Source of the DNA: Poriferisodalis sp963663635
GTDB taxonomy: Bacteria; Actinomycetota; Acidimicrobiia; Acidimicrobiales; Poriferisodalaceae
Length of the DNA: 64,000 bases
Assembly: GCA_963663635.2 (NCBI GenBank)
Contig: CAXXMY010000022.1
Location: forward strand, 109,959-173,958
Reading direction: 5' to 3'
Part shown: piece by piece, positions 7,542-17,112 of the stretch
Layout of the letters: each line of letters starts with the position of its first letter
How positions within the stretch are numbered: the stretch's first letter is position 1
Made by a program: the position numbers and the translations under genes
The notes under the pieces: model-generated
Database searches by the model: none
Told to the model about the DNA's origin: nothing
Seen by the model: only the letters and a program-made list of their open reading frames with translations

Positions 7542-10500
7542 ATGAGCCAAGCGCCGGGTGGCTGGGACTTCTGGGTGGACCGCGGCGGTACGTTCACCGA
7601 CGTCGTGGCCCGCCGTCCCGACGGCAGCCTTGTCACGCACAAACTGCTGAGCGAGGACCCGCGCCGCTACGACGACGCTGCCACCACCGCCATCGCCGAC
7701 CTGCTCGGCGTGCCCCGTGACGAACCGCTGCCGCCCGAGCGCATCAGGTCCGTGAAAATGGGCACCACGGTCGCCACGAATGCGCTGCTGCAACGACGTG
7801 GCGTGCCGACGCTGTTCGTGACAACCGCAGGGTTCGGCGACGTACTGCGCATCGGGTACCAGACCCGACCGCACCTGTTCAAGCTCGACATTGTCCTGCC
7901 CGAGATGCTCTACGCCGAGGTGCTCGAGGTTGTCGAGCGCAGGGCCGCCGACGGCACGGTGCTGCGCGAGCTGGACCTGCCGGCCGCCGTGGAGGGCATG
8001 GCTGCGGCCCGCGAACGCGGTATCGAAGCCGTCGCGATCGTGCTGGTACACGGTTACCGCTACCCCAATCATGAAGGGGCCTTGGCCGCTGCGGCCCGCG
8101 AGATCGGTTTCGAGCAGGTCTCGGTGAGCCACGAGGTGGACCCGCTCGTCAAGATCGTCCCCCGGGGCGACACCACTGTCGCGGACGCCTACCTGTCGCC
8201 GATCTTGCGCAGCTACGTGGACGCCGTGGCGTCGAGAATCGGAAACAGCGACGCGGTTGCGTGTGACAGTCCGCAGCTGCAGTTCATGCAGTCGAACGGC
8301 GGCCTGGCCGATGCCCGGCGATTTACCGGCCGCGATGCGCTGCTGTCGGGACCAGCCGGCGGCGTCGTGGGCATGGCGCGCACCGCCCAGGCAGCTGGCT
8401 TCTCCCAGCTCATCGGCTTCGACATGGGCGGCACGTCGACCGACGTCTCGCACTTCGCCGGCGAGTTCGAGCGGGCCAACGAGACCGAGGTGGCGGGCAT
8501 CCGCGTGCGCACACCGATCATGGACATGCACACGGTGGCGGCCGGAGGCGGGTCGCTGCTCACCTTCGACGGGAGCCGCTTGCGTGTCGGTCCCGAATCG
8601 GCCGGCGCCGACCCCGGACCGGCGAGCTACGGCAACGCCGGACCGCTGGCCCTCACCGATGCCAACGTCACCCTGGGTGTCATCCGGCCCGAGTACTTCC
8701 CGTCGGTGTTCGGCACAGACGGGACGCAGCCGCTCGATGTCGATGCTGCCGCCGAGGGCATTTCCAAGCTGGCCGCTCAGATCGCGCAGGCCACCGGCGT
8801 ACAGCGCAGCGCTGCCGAGGTGGCCTTCGGATACGGCGAGATCGCGGCGGAGAACATGTCCAACGCCGTCCGCAAGATCAGCACCGAGCGGGGCCACGAC
8901 ATCACCGTGTACACGCTGGTCTGCTTCGGGGGTGCCGGCGGTCAGCACGCCTGCCGGGTAGCAGACCGACTCGGCATCACCACGATCTTCATCCATCCCC
9001 ACGCGGGGGTGCTGTCCGCGCTCGGCATCGGGCTGGCTGACGTCACCGAGTTGCGCGCTGAGCCGATCGAGGCCGAACTGGATGAGGCGCTCATTGACGA
9101 TCTGCGCCGCCGGCTTGCCGCAGCAACTCCGAGCGCCACTCAAGCGGTGGCCGCTTCAGGTGTGCCAGCTGGGCGAATCGAGGTGAGCGGGCGTCTGGAA
9201 GTTCGATACCGGGGTTCGGATACGTCGCTCGGGGTGCCTCTGGGCTCAGTCGACGAGGTGGCGAACGAATTCGCGACTGCACACCGGACGAGATTCGGCT
9301 TCAGCGCACCAGATCAGGCGTTGGTGGTTGACGCGCTCCACATCGAGGCCTGTGGCCGGGCGGTCGACCCGTCTCCGGCGACTCTGCCCGTGGGTGACCG
9401 TGAAGCGCTGCTGGCCACGCACCCCACCTACATGAGCGCGGCAGCCCCGCCGGGTTGCGCGCGTTACGACACGCCGTTCTGGGACCGCACCGCGCTGGCC
9501 CCGGGAGCGGTCATGGCGGGCCCTGCGGTCATCGTCGAGCCGAACGCCACCACCGTCATCGAGCCGGGCTGGCAGGGTACGGTCACCGACCTCGGCGACC
9601 TTGTGCTCGAACGGGCGATGGCTCGACCGTCACGGGTCGCGCTCGGCACCAGCGTCGATCCGGTGCAGCTCGAGATCTTCAACAACCTGTTCATGAACAT
9701 CGCCGAGCAGATGGGCGTGGTGCTCGAGCACACGGCGGTGTCAGTGAACATCAAGGAGCGGCGCGACTTCAGCTGTGCGCTGTTCGACACTGCCGGTGAG
9801 CTCGTGGCCAACGCGCCGCACTTGCCGGTGCATCTGGGCTCGATGAGCGAGTCCATCCGCACGGTCATCGAGCAGAACCCGACGATGTCGCCCGGTGACG
9901 TGTACGTGCTGAACAACCCGTACAACGGCGGCACCCACCTGCCCGATGTGACCGTCGTGCGGCCCGTGTTCGATGCCTCAGGCACGGATCGGATCTTCTA
10001 TGTGGCCGCCCGTGGCCACCATGCCGACATCGGCGGTTGCGTGCCCGGTTCGGCGCCGGCCGACTCGACCACCATCGACGAGGAGGGGCTCGTCCTCGAC
10101 AACCTCCAGATCGTGGCCGGGGGCCGCTTGCTCGAACAGAAGGTCCGCGACGTGCTCGCCAGCGGCCCGTGGCCAGCGCGCAATCCCGACCAGAACGTCG
10201 CCGACCTGCGAGCCCAGGTCGCCGCCTGCGAGCGCGGCGCCGCCGAGCTGAGCCGCATTGTCGACTACTACGGGCTGGAGGTTGTGCACGCCTACATGGG
10301 CCATGTCGCCGACAACGCCGAAGAGATGGTGCGGCGGGTCATCGATGCGCTAGGCAATAGCAACTATCGAGGCAGCTACCAGCTCGAACTCGATGACGGC
10401 AGCGTCATCTGCGTTCGCATCTCGGTGGATCGCTCGACGCGGCGAGCCGTCGTCGACTTCACCGGCACGAGCGGGCAGCACCCCGGCAACTTCAATGCAC

Positions 10501-11237
10501 CAACGGCGGTCTGCCGGTCGGCGGTGCTGTACGTGTTCCGCTGCATGGTCGACGACGCGATCCCGCTCAATGCGGGCTGCCTGCGGCCCCTGGAACTTGT
10601 CGTGCCTGACCCCTCGATGCTGTCGCCGCATCCGCCTGCGGCGGTCATTGCCGGCAATGTCGAGACGTCCCAGCAGATCACCGATGCGCTGTTCGGCGCC
10701 CTCGGCGTAGTGGCGGCGTCGCAGGGCACGATGAACAACTTCATCTGGGGCAACGCCGAGCACCAATACTACGAGACGATCTGCGGCGGCGCGGGGGCCA
10801 CGGCCCGACGCCGGGGTGCCGACGCCGTGCATACGCACATGACCAACACCCGCCTCACCGATCCTGAGATCCTCGAGCAGCGCCACCCGGTCCTGCTAGA
10901 GCGATTCGAAGTGCGGCGCGGCTCGGGCGGTGCCGGTGCAAACCGGGGCGGTGACGGCGTGGTGCGTCGGCTGCGTTTCGGCGAGGCAATGACCGTGAAT
11001 CTGCTCAGCTCTTGCCGGCGGATCGAGCCGTTCGGTGTCGCTGGTGGCCAGCCGGGTGCGGTTGGCCGCAATCTGCTGGAACGAGCCGATGGTGCCGTGA
11101 CCGAACTCGGTGGCTGTGCCCGCGTCGAAGTGGATGCGGGTGACGTCATGGAGATCCACACGCCGGGCGGTGGCGGCTACGGCGCGCCCCTGCCTGGAAA
11201 CGAGCGCGCAGGATGCAAGGGTGAGCGCGATGAGTGA
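7542..11237 (+). CDS. Fused hydantoinase/oxoprolinase (HyuA-HyuB) family hydrolase
   Basis: A 1231-residue protein joining both subunits of the ATP-dependent hydantoinase/5-oxoprolinase/acetone carboxylase family. The HyuA half (about residues 1-690) has DRGGTFTDVVARRPDG near the N-terminus, the phosphate-binding GTTVATNALLQRRG, and the ASKHA motif IGFDMGGTSTDVSHF. The HyuB half (from about residue 697) begins DPVQLEIFNNLFMNIAEQMG and contains ERRDFSCALFD, NNPYNGGTHLPDVTV and the C-terminal GGGGYG. Eukaryotic 5-oxoprolinase has the same fusion; most bacteria keep separate subunits. The expected chemistry is ATP-dependent opening of a cyclic amide or activation of a carbonyl. It overlaps the downstream acyl-CoA dehydrogenase by eight bases and belongs to the aromatic-CoA block. 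The substrate is unknown. Confidence 0.9.
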   Translation: MSQAPGGWDFWVDRGGTFTDVVARRPDGSLVTHKLLSEDPRRYDDAATTAIADLLGVPRDEPLPPERIRSVKMGTTVATNALLQRRGVPTLFVTTAGFGDVLRIGYQTRPHLFKLDIVLPEMLYAEVLEVVERRAADGTVLRELDLPAAVEGMAAARERGIEAVAIVLVHGYRYPNHEGALAAAAREIGFEQVSVSHEVDPLVKIVPRGDTTVADAYLSPILRSYVDAVASRIGNSDAVACDSPQLQFMQSNGGLADARRFTGRDALLSGPAGGVVGMARTAQAAGFSQLIGFDMGGTSTDVSHFAGEFERANETEVAGIRVRTPIMDMHTVAAGGGSLLTFDGSRLRVGPESAGADPGPASYGNAGPLALTDANVTLGVIRPEYFPSVFGTDGTQPLDVDAAAEGISKLAAQIAQATGVQRSAAEVAFGYGEIAAENMSNAVRKISTERGHDITVYTLVCFGGAGGQHACRVADRLGITTIFIHPHAGVLSALGIGLADVTELRAEPIEAELDEALIDDLRRRLAAATPSATQAVAASGVPAGRIEVSGRLEVRYRGSDTSLGVPLGSVDEVANEFATAHRTRFGFSAPDQALVVDALHIEACGRAVDPSPATLPVGDREALLATHPTYMSAAAPPGCARYDTPFWDRTALAPGAVMAGPAVIVEPNATTVIEPGWQGTVTDLGDLVLERAMARPSRVALGTSVDPVQLEIFNNLFMNIAEQMGVVLEHTAVSVNIKERRDFSCALFDTAGELVANAPHLPVHLGSMSESIRTVIEQNPTMSPGDVYVLNNPYNGGTHLPDVTVVRPVFDASGTDRIFYVAARGHHADIGGCVPGSAPADSTTIDEEGLVLDNLQIVAGGRLLEQKVRDVLASGPWPARNPDQNVADLRAQVAACERGAAELSRIVDYYGLEVVHAYMGHVADNAEEMVRRVIDALGNSNYRGSYQLELDDGSVICVRISVDRSTRRAVVDFTGTSGQHPGNFNAPTAVCRSAVLYVFRCMVDDAIPLNAGCLRPLELVVPDPSMLSPHPPAAVIAGNVETSQQITDALFGALGVVAASQGTMNNFIWGNAEHQYYETICGGAGATARRRGADAVHTHMTNTRLTDPEILEQRHPVLLERFEVRRGSGGAGANRGGDGVVRRLRFGEAMTVNLLSSCRRIEPFGVAGGQPGAVGRNLLERADGAVTELGGCARVEVDAGDVMEIHTPGGGGYGAPLPGNERAGCKGERDE

Positions 11238-12453
11238 CGAACTGCTGACGCCCGAACGGGCGGAATTGGTGGCCCGGATGGCGGAACTGGGTCCCGCGTT
11301 TGCCGAGCGTGCCGCAGAGCACGACCGCGACGCCAGCTTCCCGCATCGCAACTGGGCTGATTTGGCCGACGCCGGATTCTTGGGCCTGTGCGTCCCGAAG
11401 TCCGCCGGCGGCCTCGGGGCGGACTTCGTGGGTTATGCGCTGGTGGCTGAGGAGATGGGTCGGCATTGCGCGACGACGGCGCTGACGTTCAACATGCATA
11501 CCGCGACGGCGCTGCTGGCCGGGCCGATTGCGGAGTCGCTGCTGGCAGGCGAGGCCGGCGGCGCGTTGGATCCCGACGGCCGAATGGCAGCGCACCTCGA
11601 AGCCCGCCGCCCGCAGCTCTGGCATGGCATGGTCAGCGAGCGCATCATCCACTCCCAGCCGTTCTCTGAAGGACAGGCGCCCGGTGCCCGATCGGGCTTC
11701 AGCACGACGGCCACACCGACCGACGGCGGCTACCTGGTGACCGGCCGCAAGATCTTCGCCTCCCTGAGCGGCGCTGCACACCGGCACAGTGTGCTCGCTG
11801 TGGTGGAGGGCGATCCCCGCATTCGCCTGCTGGGCGTGCCCGCCGACTCCGACGGTGTCGAGATCGTCGGCGACTGGGACCCGCTGGGAATGCGAGGCAC
11901 CGACTCGCGCACGCTGCTGATGGACAACGTGTTCGTGCCGACTGCGAACGAGGTGCTGCCGCCTGGGATGTTCAACGCGATGGTGTCGCGCTTCCCGCAA
12001 TTCTACATGAGCCTGTCGTTCAGCTACCTAGGGCTGATGCGAGCCATCCTGGACGCGACGGCCACATACCTGCGCGGCGAATCCGGCGTGAAGGCGTCAC
12101 GGGATCACCCGATCAAGCAGACCGGCTGGGCGCAGCTGCAGCTCATCTACGACCGGGCGCAGGCCATGACGTACCGCGTGCTCGGTGAGATCTGCGCGGA
12201 CCCCGATCCGGAACAGCTGCGCCGCGCCCAGGTGGCGACGGTGACGACGATGGAGAGCGCGCCCGAGATGGCGTCGCTGGCACTGCGCACCTGCGGAGGA
12301 CGCTCGCTGCTGCGACCGGGCAGGCTCGAACAGCACTACCGAGATGCCCGCTGCGGGGCCACGATGCTGCCGTGGAGCACCGAGGAACTGCTGGTGCGGC
12401 TCGGCCGCAACGGCCTTTACGACACCGACGGCAGCGAACCCGACCCGGCCTGA
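11230..12453 (+). CDS. Acyl-CoA dehydrogenase family protein
   Basis: About 407 residues from ATG 11230, which overlaps the HyuA-HyuB stop; a GTG at 11221 is an alternative. The N-terminal helical domain (WADLADAGFLGLCVPKSAGGLGADFVGYALVAEEMGR), the middle beta domain (GYLVTGRKIFASLSGAAHRHSVLAV) and the C-terminal helices with RTCGGRSLLRPGRLEQHYRDARCGATMLPWSTEELLVRLG match FAD-dependent acyl-CoA dehydrogenases. The usual catalytic Glu position cannot be assigned by eye, so dehydrogenase chemistry is probable but not proven. It closes the forward operon SDR-RidA-Hyu and could act on a ring-derived acyl-CoA. Confidence 0.85.
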   Translation: MSDELLTPERAELVARMAELGPAFAERAAEHDRDASFPHRNWADLADAGFLGLCVPKSAGGLGADFVGYALVAEEMGRHCATTALTFNMHTATALLAGPIAESLLAGEAGGALDPDGRMAAHLEARRPQLWHGMVSERIIHSQPFSEGQAPGARSGFSTTATPTDGGYLVTGRKIFASLSGAAHRHSVLAVVEGDPRIRLLGVPADSDGVEIVGDWDPLGMRGTDSRTLLMDNVFVPTANEVLPPGMFNAMVSRFPQFYMSLSFSYLGLMRAILDATATYLRGESGVKASRDHPIKQTGWAQLQLIYDRAQAMTYRVLGEICADPDPEQLRRAQVATVTTMESAPEMASLALRTCGGRSLLRPGRLEQHYRDARCGATMLPWSTEELLVRLGRNGLYDTDGSEPDPA

Positions 12454-12548
12454 CCACCCAGCCCCTCGTCGCTGTGTCCGGAGCGCTGACACCGGACTGT
12501 AACGATTGCGTTGGAACGTCAAGCCGCCGCAGCGGTTCTGTCTCTGTG

Positions 12549-14846
12549 ATGACCCACTCGAAGATGCGTCATGCATCGAAACCAATGACTTCCGGACTGC
12601 TGGTCGTGCTGCTCGCCGCGGGGCTGGTTGCGGCTGCCTGCACCAGCGACGGCGCCGATGTTCAGGCCGGAGACTCCGCCGTGCCGACGACTAGCCCGTC
12701 GGCGACAACCGACGGTGAGCAACCCGACACCCCCACCAGCGAGGACCCTGGCGCCGAGCCCCCGAGCGACGACGAAGTCGGCCGGGACGACGAAGCCGCC
12801 GACGTCAATGAAGGGGACACCGCCGACGGGGACGTTGAGGTTGGCGGAGACGGCGACGGACCCGAGGCCGCTGCGCAAACCGCAGCGTTGGAGCGCTTCA
12901 GCGAATGCGACGGAGCGCTCGAGTACATCCACGCGCAAGCGGCGCAAGCCGTTGGCCCCTGGGGCCTCGGCGGCGACTTCGGTTTCCCTGGTGACGTGGC
13001 CGAGGAAGGCGCGATTGCCGTCGACGCCGCGGCCTCGGGTGACTCTGGATCGCTGCAAGCCGGCGTCGACTACAGCACCTCGAACGTGCAGGAAACAGGC
13101 ATCGACGAGCCCGATGTGGTGAAGACCGACGGACGGCGCATCGTCGTCGCCACGCAGAACCAGGTCCAGATAGTCGACGTGACCGGACCCGAGCCGACGC
13201 TGGTGGCCATGATCGGACTCGGCGAGCATTGGGGCTCGAGACTGCTGCTGCACGGTGATCGGGTGTTCGTGTTCTCATCGCGCTGGGACGTCATCGTGCC
13301 GTTCGAGCACGATGCTGACGGTGCCCTCGAAGTGGGCGGCGCCTGGCCGGAACCCGCATGGGGCCCCACGACCGAGGTTGTCGAGATCGATATGGCTGGC
13401 TCGACCCCGTCGATCGTGCGGCGGCTGAGTATCGAAGGCGACTACGTCAGCGCCCGGATGACCGAGGACGTTGTGCGCATCGTTACCAGCTCGAGGCCGC
13501 GTGCCATCCCGTGGGCTGTCCCGGGAGAGGTTGGCATTGCCGCGCAGGAGCAGGCGATCGCGGAGAACCAGAAGATCGTTTCAAGCACCACGGTCGATCA
13601 TTGGCTCCCGCGCTACAAGTTGTCGGATTCCGCCAGCACGACCCTCGCGTTCGGTCGACTTGTCGATTGCGACCGCGTCTGGGCGCCGGTGCACTACTCG
13701 GGTCCGGGCACGCTCAGCGTCACCACCATCGACATCGCTGCAGACGGCCTGGCGGGATCGCTGGACACCACGTCGATCATGTCCGACGGCAGCACGGTGT
13801 ACGCCTCGCCGGAGCACCTGTACGTGACGACGACCCGATGGTTCAACTGGCATACCCAGCCAGAGGGTCCCGATGACGGCACCCTTGCCGAGACCGAGAT
13901 CCACGTGTTCGACACAGGCGATGTGCTCTCGAGCCACTACGTCGGGTCTGCGACGGTGACGGGCACCGTGCTGAACCAGTACTCGATGTCTGAGCACGAG
14001 GGCCACCTGAGGATCGCGACTACAACGGTCCCGCCGTGGCGCTTCGAGGGTGAGCCCGACTCCGAGAGCCTCGTAACGGTGTTCGCCGTTGACGCAGACG
14101 GCCTGTGGGAGGTCGGCCGAGTCGACGGTCTCGGCCTCGGCGAGCGCATCTTCGCCGTGAGGTACTTGGGCGACATCGCCGCCGTGGTCACGTTCCGCCA
14201 GACCGATCCGTTGTACATAATTGACCTGGCTGACCCAGCTGCGCCGACGGTGCGGGGCGAGCTCAAGATTCACGGCTACTCGGCGTACTTGCATCCGCTC
14301 GACGGCGACCTGCTGCTTGGAGTCGGCCAGGACGCAGACAGCGAAGGGCGGATCCAGGGCACGCAGGTGTCGCTGTTCGACATCGCTGACTTGTCCGAAC
14401 CTCGGCGCGTCGCCCAGTGGACAGCACCGGGCGGGCACAGCCAGGTGGAGTTCGACGCGCTCGCGTTCTTGTACTGGCCCGCCGAGCACTTGGCGGTCCT
14501 GCCGATGGTCCAGTACCCCGGTGACGAGCGCGACTCCGAGCCGCCCTTCATCGGTGCCGTCGCGCTCGGCACCGAGAATCGGCGCCTCACCGAACGGGCT
14601 CGCATCAGCTATGCAGACCCGCCGATCAAGCGGTGCCGCGAGTCTCGAGAGATCATCATTCGGCCCGACGGCACCGAAGAACGCGGCGAGCTTGAGCGTT
14701 ATTGCTGGTTCGACCACGAATGGGAGGCTCAGATCCTTGCCAGCGTGGTCGTCGGAGACCGCCTGTACACGGCGTCGCACAAGGGTCTCGGCGCTGTCGA
14801 CCTCGCATCGCTGCAGCCCGAGGTGTTCATCGCCTGGGGGGAGTGA
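12549..14846 (+). CDS. Secreted beta-propeller domain lipoprotein
   Basis: A protein of about 765 residues, starting at ATG 12549. The signal sequence has a hydrophobic stretch SGLLVVLLAAGLVAA followed directly by the lipobox cysteine (VAAAC), so it should be a membrane-anchored lipoprotein. A long Thr/Pro/Glu/Asp-rich acidic linker (about residues 35-100) precedes the large C-terminal region, which matches the actinobacterial and archaeal Beta_propel family (SNVQETGIDEPDVVKTDGRRIVVATQNQVQIVDV; later HGYSAYLHPLDGDLLLGVGQD). The family has no established biochemical role; the PDVVKTDG block is its hallmark. It stands alone between the catabolic block and the PAC2 gene. Confidence 0.85.
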   Translation: MTHSKMRHASKPMTSGLLVVLLAAGLVAAACTSDGADVQAGDSAVPTTSPSATTDGEQPDTPTSEDPGAEPPSDDEVGRDDEAADVNEGDTADGDVEVGGDGDGPEAAAQTAALERFSECDGALEYIHAQAAQAVGPWGLGGDFGFPGDVAEEGAIAVDAAASGDSGSLQAGVDYSTSNVQETGIDEPDVVKTDGRRIVVATQNQVQIVDVTGPEPTLVAMIGLGEHWGSRLLLHGDRVFVFSSRWDVIVPFEHDADGALEVGGAWPEPAWGPTTEVVEIDMAGSTPSIVRRLSIEGDYVSARMTEDVVRIVTSSRPRAIPWAVPGEVGIAAQEQAIAENQKIVSSTTVDHWLPRYKLSDSASTTLAFGRLVDCDRVWAPVHYSGPGTLSVTTIDIAADGLAGSLDTTSIMSDGSTVYASPEHLYVTTTRWFNWHTQPEGPDDGTLAETEIHVFDTGDVLSSHYVGSATVTGTVLNQYSMSEHEGHLRIATTTVPPWRFEGEPDSESLVTVFAVDADGLWEVGRVDGLGLGERIFAVRYLGDIAAVVTFRQTDPLYIIDLADPAAPTVRGELKIHGYSAYLHPLDGDLLLGVGQDADSEGRIQGTQVSLFDIADLSEPRRVAQWTAPGGHSQVEFDALAFLYWPAEHLAVLPMVQYPGDERDSEPPFIGAVALGTENRRLTERARISYADPPIKRCRESREIIIRPDGTEERGELERYCWFDHEWEAQILASVVVGDRLYTASHKGLGAVDLASLQPEVFIAWGE

Positions 14847-14980
14847 GCGCGCGCGGCTGCCTGTCGGCGCGCAAGACGCGGTTACGTCCTGCCCGCCGCT
14901 ACAGCGGCCAAGGCACCACCAACGCGGCTCGCCAGTCGATTTCGGGCGTCAACTGGCCGTTCATCGGCCATAGTGATGCC

Positions 14981-15898
14981 ATGGACAGCCCGCAGAACGC
15001 TGACGAACGGCCCATCGTCGTGTGGGACGGTTCGCCGCAGCTGCAAAATCCGCTGTTGCTGGTGGCCTTCGAGGGCTGGTTCGACGCCGGCGAGTGCGCC
15101 ACCGGAGCGTTGGACTGGATCCGGCGCCGCAGCGAAGCACGACGCGTCTGCCACATAGACCCAGAAGAGTTCTACGACTTCCAGGAGAGCCGCCCGCACA
15201 TCGAGATCGCACCCGACGGCGAGCGCCTCATTCGCTGGCCGGCAATCGAGTGCCATGTCGCGCCGGCCGCGCCGCCGCACGATCTGGTGCTGCTGTCGGG
15301 CATCGAGCCGCGCATGCGCTGGCGCACGTTCTGCGACGGCGTGGTCGAGATCGCCTCCGAACTTGGCTGCCAGATGGTGGTGACGCTCGGTGCAATGGTC
15401 GCCGGGGTCGCTCATTCGCGGGCGGCCAGCGTGAAGGGCAGCGCGGCGAGCACCGATCTGGCGAAGCGGCTGGGACTTGACCGGCCGACCTATCAGGGCC
15501 CCACCGGCATCATCGGCACCCTGCACGACGTGCTGGACCGAGCAGAGCTTCCGGTCGTGTCGCTGCGCGTCGGCGTGCCCCACTACGTGGCCGGTCCGCC
15601 GAACCCGAAAGGCACTCGGGCACTGCTTTCCCACGTCGAGACGGTCACCGGCGTGCCGACCGGCTACCAGGATCTGGACTCGAGCGTCGACGCTTGGGAG
15701 GAACGGGTCAACGAGGCGGTTCAGCGCGACCCCGAGATCGTCGCCTACATCCGCCAACTGGAAGCCGAAGCCGATCGATCCGAGGCCGAGAACCTCCCCA
15801 GCGGTGACGATCTCGCCAAGGAGTTCCAGAAGTTCTTGGAAGAACAGCGCCAGTCCCCCTCAGGCGAGAGCGACGGCGGCAGCGACGAACCGGGCTGA
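14981..15898 (+). CDS. PAC2-family protein
   Basis: A 305-residue protein from ATG 14981. It has the PAC2 (proteasome assembly chaperone 2-like) pattern: PLLLVAFEGWFDAGECATGALDWIRRR, then HDLVLLSGIEPRMRWRTFCDGVVEIA, MVVTLGAMVAGVAHSR and GIIGTLHDVLDRAELPVVSLRVGVPHYVAGPPNPKGTRALL. The C-terminus is acidic and probably flexible (from about residue 265). PAC2-like proteins are common in actinobacteria, where they are linked by family membership to proteasome-related functions, but no proteasome genes are visible in this window. It lies 75 bases upstream of aroC on the same strand. Confidence 0.88.
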   Translation: MDSPQNADERPIVVWDGSPQLQNPLLLVAFEGWFDAGECATGALDWIRRRSEARRVCHIDPEEFYDFQESRPHIEIAPDGERLIRWPAIECHVAPAAPPHDLVLLSGIEPRMRWRTFCDGVVEIASELGCQMVVTLGAMVAGVAHSRAASVKGSAASTDLAKRLGLDRPTYQGPTGIIGTLHDVLDRAELPVVSLRVGVPHYVAGPPNPKGTRALLSHVETVTGVPTGYQDLDSSVDAWEERVNEAVQRDPEIVAYIRQLEAEADRSEAENLPSGDDLAKEFQKFLEEQRQSPSGESDGGSDEPG

Positions 15899-15960
15899 GC
15901 ACCGCTCGCACACGACCCGCATCTGCGCAAGAGAACGGCACCGGCCCGCAGTTGCCGTCG

Positions 15961-15966
15961 TAGGGT
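15961..15966 (+). promoter_or_regulatory. Leaderless-type -10 box (TAGGGT) for aroC
   Basis: TAGGGT ends seven bases before the aroC ATG at 15974. Together with the lack of a Shine-Dalgarno sequence, this suggests aroC can be transcribed as a leaderless message separately from the PAC2 gene. Confidence 0.45.
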
Positions 15967-15973
15967 TCGTGGG

Positions 15974-17071
15974 ATGGGCGGCAGCACGTTCGGGGAACGC
16001 TTTGCGGTCACGACGTTCGGGGAGTCCCATGGCGGGGCGCTGGGCGTGATTGTCGACGGCTGCCCCGCGCGCCTCGAACTGAGCGACGCCGACGTGCAGG
16101 TCGAGCTGGACCGCCGCAGACCCGGACAGAGCCGGCTGGTCACCCAGCGCGACGAGGCCGACCAGGTCACGATCCACTCCGGCGTGTTCGAAGGACTGAC
16201 GCTGGGCACCCCCATCGGCATGACCGTTGCCAACACCGACGCTCGGCCGGGGGCCTACGCCGAGATGGCCGACGTGTACCGGCCCAGCCATGCGGACTAC
16301 ACCACTGAAGCTAAGTACGGCATTCGCAACTGGCAAGGCGGGGGGCGCGCGTCGGCTCGCGAGACCTTGGGTCGGGTGGCCGCCGGCGCAGTTGCACGCA
16401 AGCTGCTCGCGGCAGTGGGCGCCGATGTGCTCGGGTGGGTCAGCTCGGTGCGTGACATCACTGCCCAGGTGGACGCGGCCGCGCTGACGCGCGACGACGT
16501 CGAGGCCGACGCGACCCGCTGCGGTGACCCTGCCGCTGCGGCCCGCATGACCGAGGCCATCGACGCTGCTCGCCGCGACGGCAACTCGCTGGGCGGCACC
16601 GTCACCTGCGTGGCGCGGGGCGTGCCCCCGGGACTGGGCGAGCCGGTGTTCGACAAGCTCGATGCCGAGTTGGCGGGTGCAGTGATGTCGCTGCCAGCGG
16701 CGAAGGGCATCGAGATCGGCAGCGGTTTTGCGGGCACGTTGATGACCGGGCGCCAGCACAACGACGAATTCGCCCCCGGTCCCGACGGTCGACCGGTCAC
16801 GGTGACCAACCGCAGCGGCGGCATCCAGGGCGGCATCAGCAACGGCGCGGACATCGTGTTGCGCGTTGCGTTCAAGCCCACCGCAACGATCGCCTCGGAG
16901 CAGAAGACGGTGAACGCCGTAGGCGAGGCCACCGTGCTGGCCGCGCGCGGCCGCCACGACCCCTGCGTGCTGCCCCGGGCGGTGCCCATGGTGGAAGCGA
17001 TGGTGTGCCTAGTGCTCGCTGACCATCTGCTGCGCCAGCAGACCACGCAGCTCGCACAGCCACAGAGCTGA
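15974..17071 (+). CDS. aroC: Chorismate synthase
   Basis: A 365-residue protein that converts 5-enolpyruvylshikimate-3-phosphate to chorismate with reduced FMN, the last step of the shikimate pathway. All family signatures are present: TFGESHGGALGVIVDGCPARL at the N-terminus (catalytic His in GESHG), RRRPGQSRLVTQRDE, the second signature YGIRNWQGGGRASARETLGRVAAGAVARKLL, and the third, SNGADIVLRVAFKPTATI, near residue 295. Its length is normal. Its product feeds the menaquinone operon about 35 kb downstream. Confidence 0.97.
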   Translation: MGGSTFGERFAVTTFGESHGGALGVIVDGCPARLELSDADVQVELDRRRPGQSRLVTQRDEADQVTIHSGVFEGLTLGTPIGMTVANTDARPGAYAEMADVYRPSHADYTTEAKYGIRNWQGGGRASARETLGRVAAGAVARKLLAAVGADVLGWVSSVRDITAQVDAAALTRDDVEADATRCGDPAAAARMTEAIDAARRDGNSLGGTVTCVARGVPPGLGEPVFDKLDAELAGAVMSLPAAKGIEIGSGFAGTLMTGRQHNDEFAPGPDGRPVTVTNRSGGIQGGISNGADIVLRVAFKPTATIASEQKTVNAVGEATVLAARGRHDPCVLPRAVPMVEAMVCLVLADHLLRQQTTQLAQPQS

Positions 17072-17112
17072 ACGGCAGCGGTGGCCTCGCACCTCCGAAC
17101 CCAGGCGCGCTG

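Noticed and set aside
7473..9143. Long minus-strand frame opposite HyuA
   Set aside because: No recognisable motif, and the plus strand encodes a clear HyuA domain throughout.
13581..14780. Minus-strand frame of about 400 codons opposite the beta-propeller gene
   Set aside because: Composition is that of a complementary shadow; no start context or domain.
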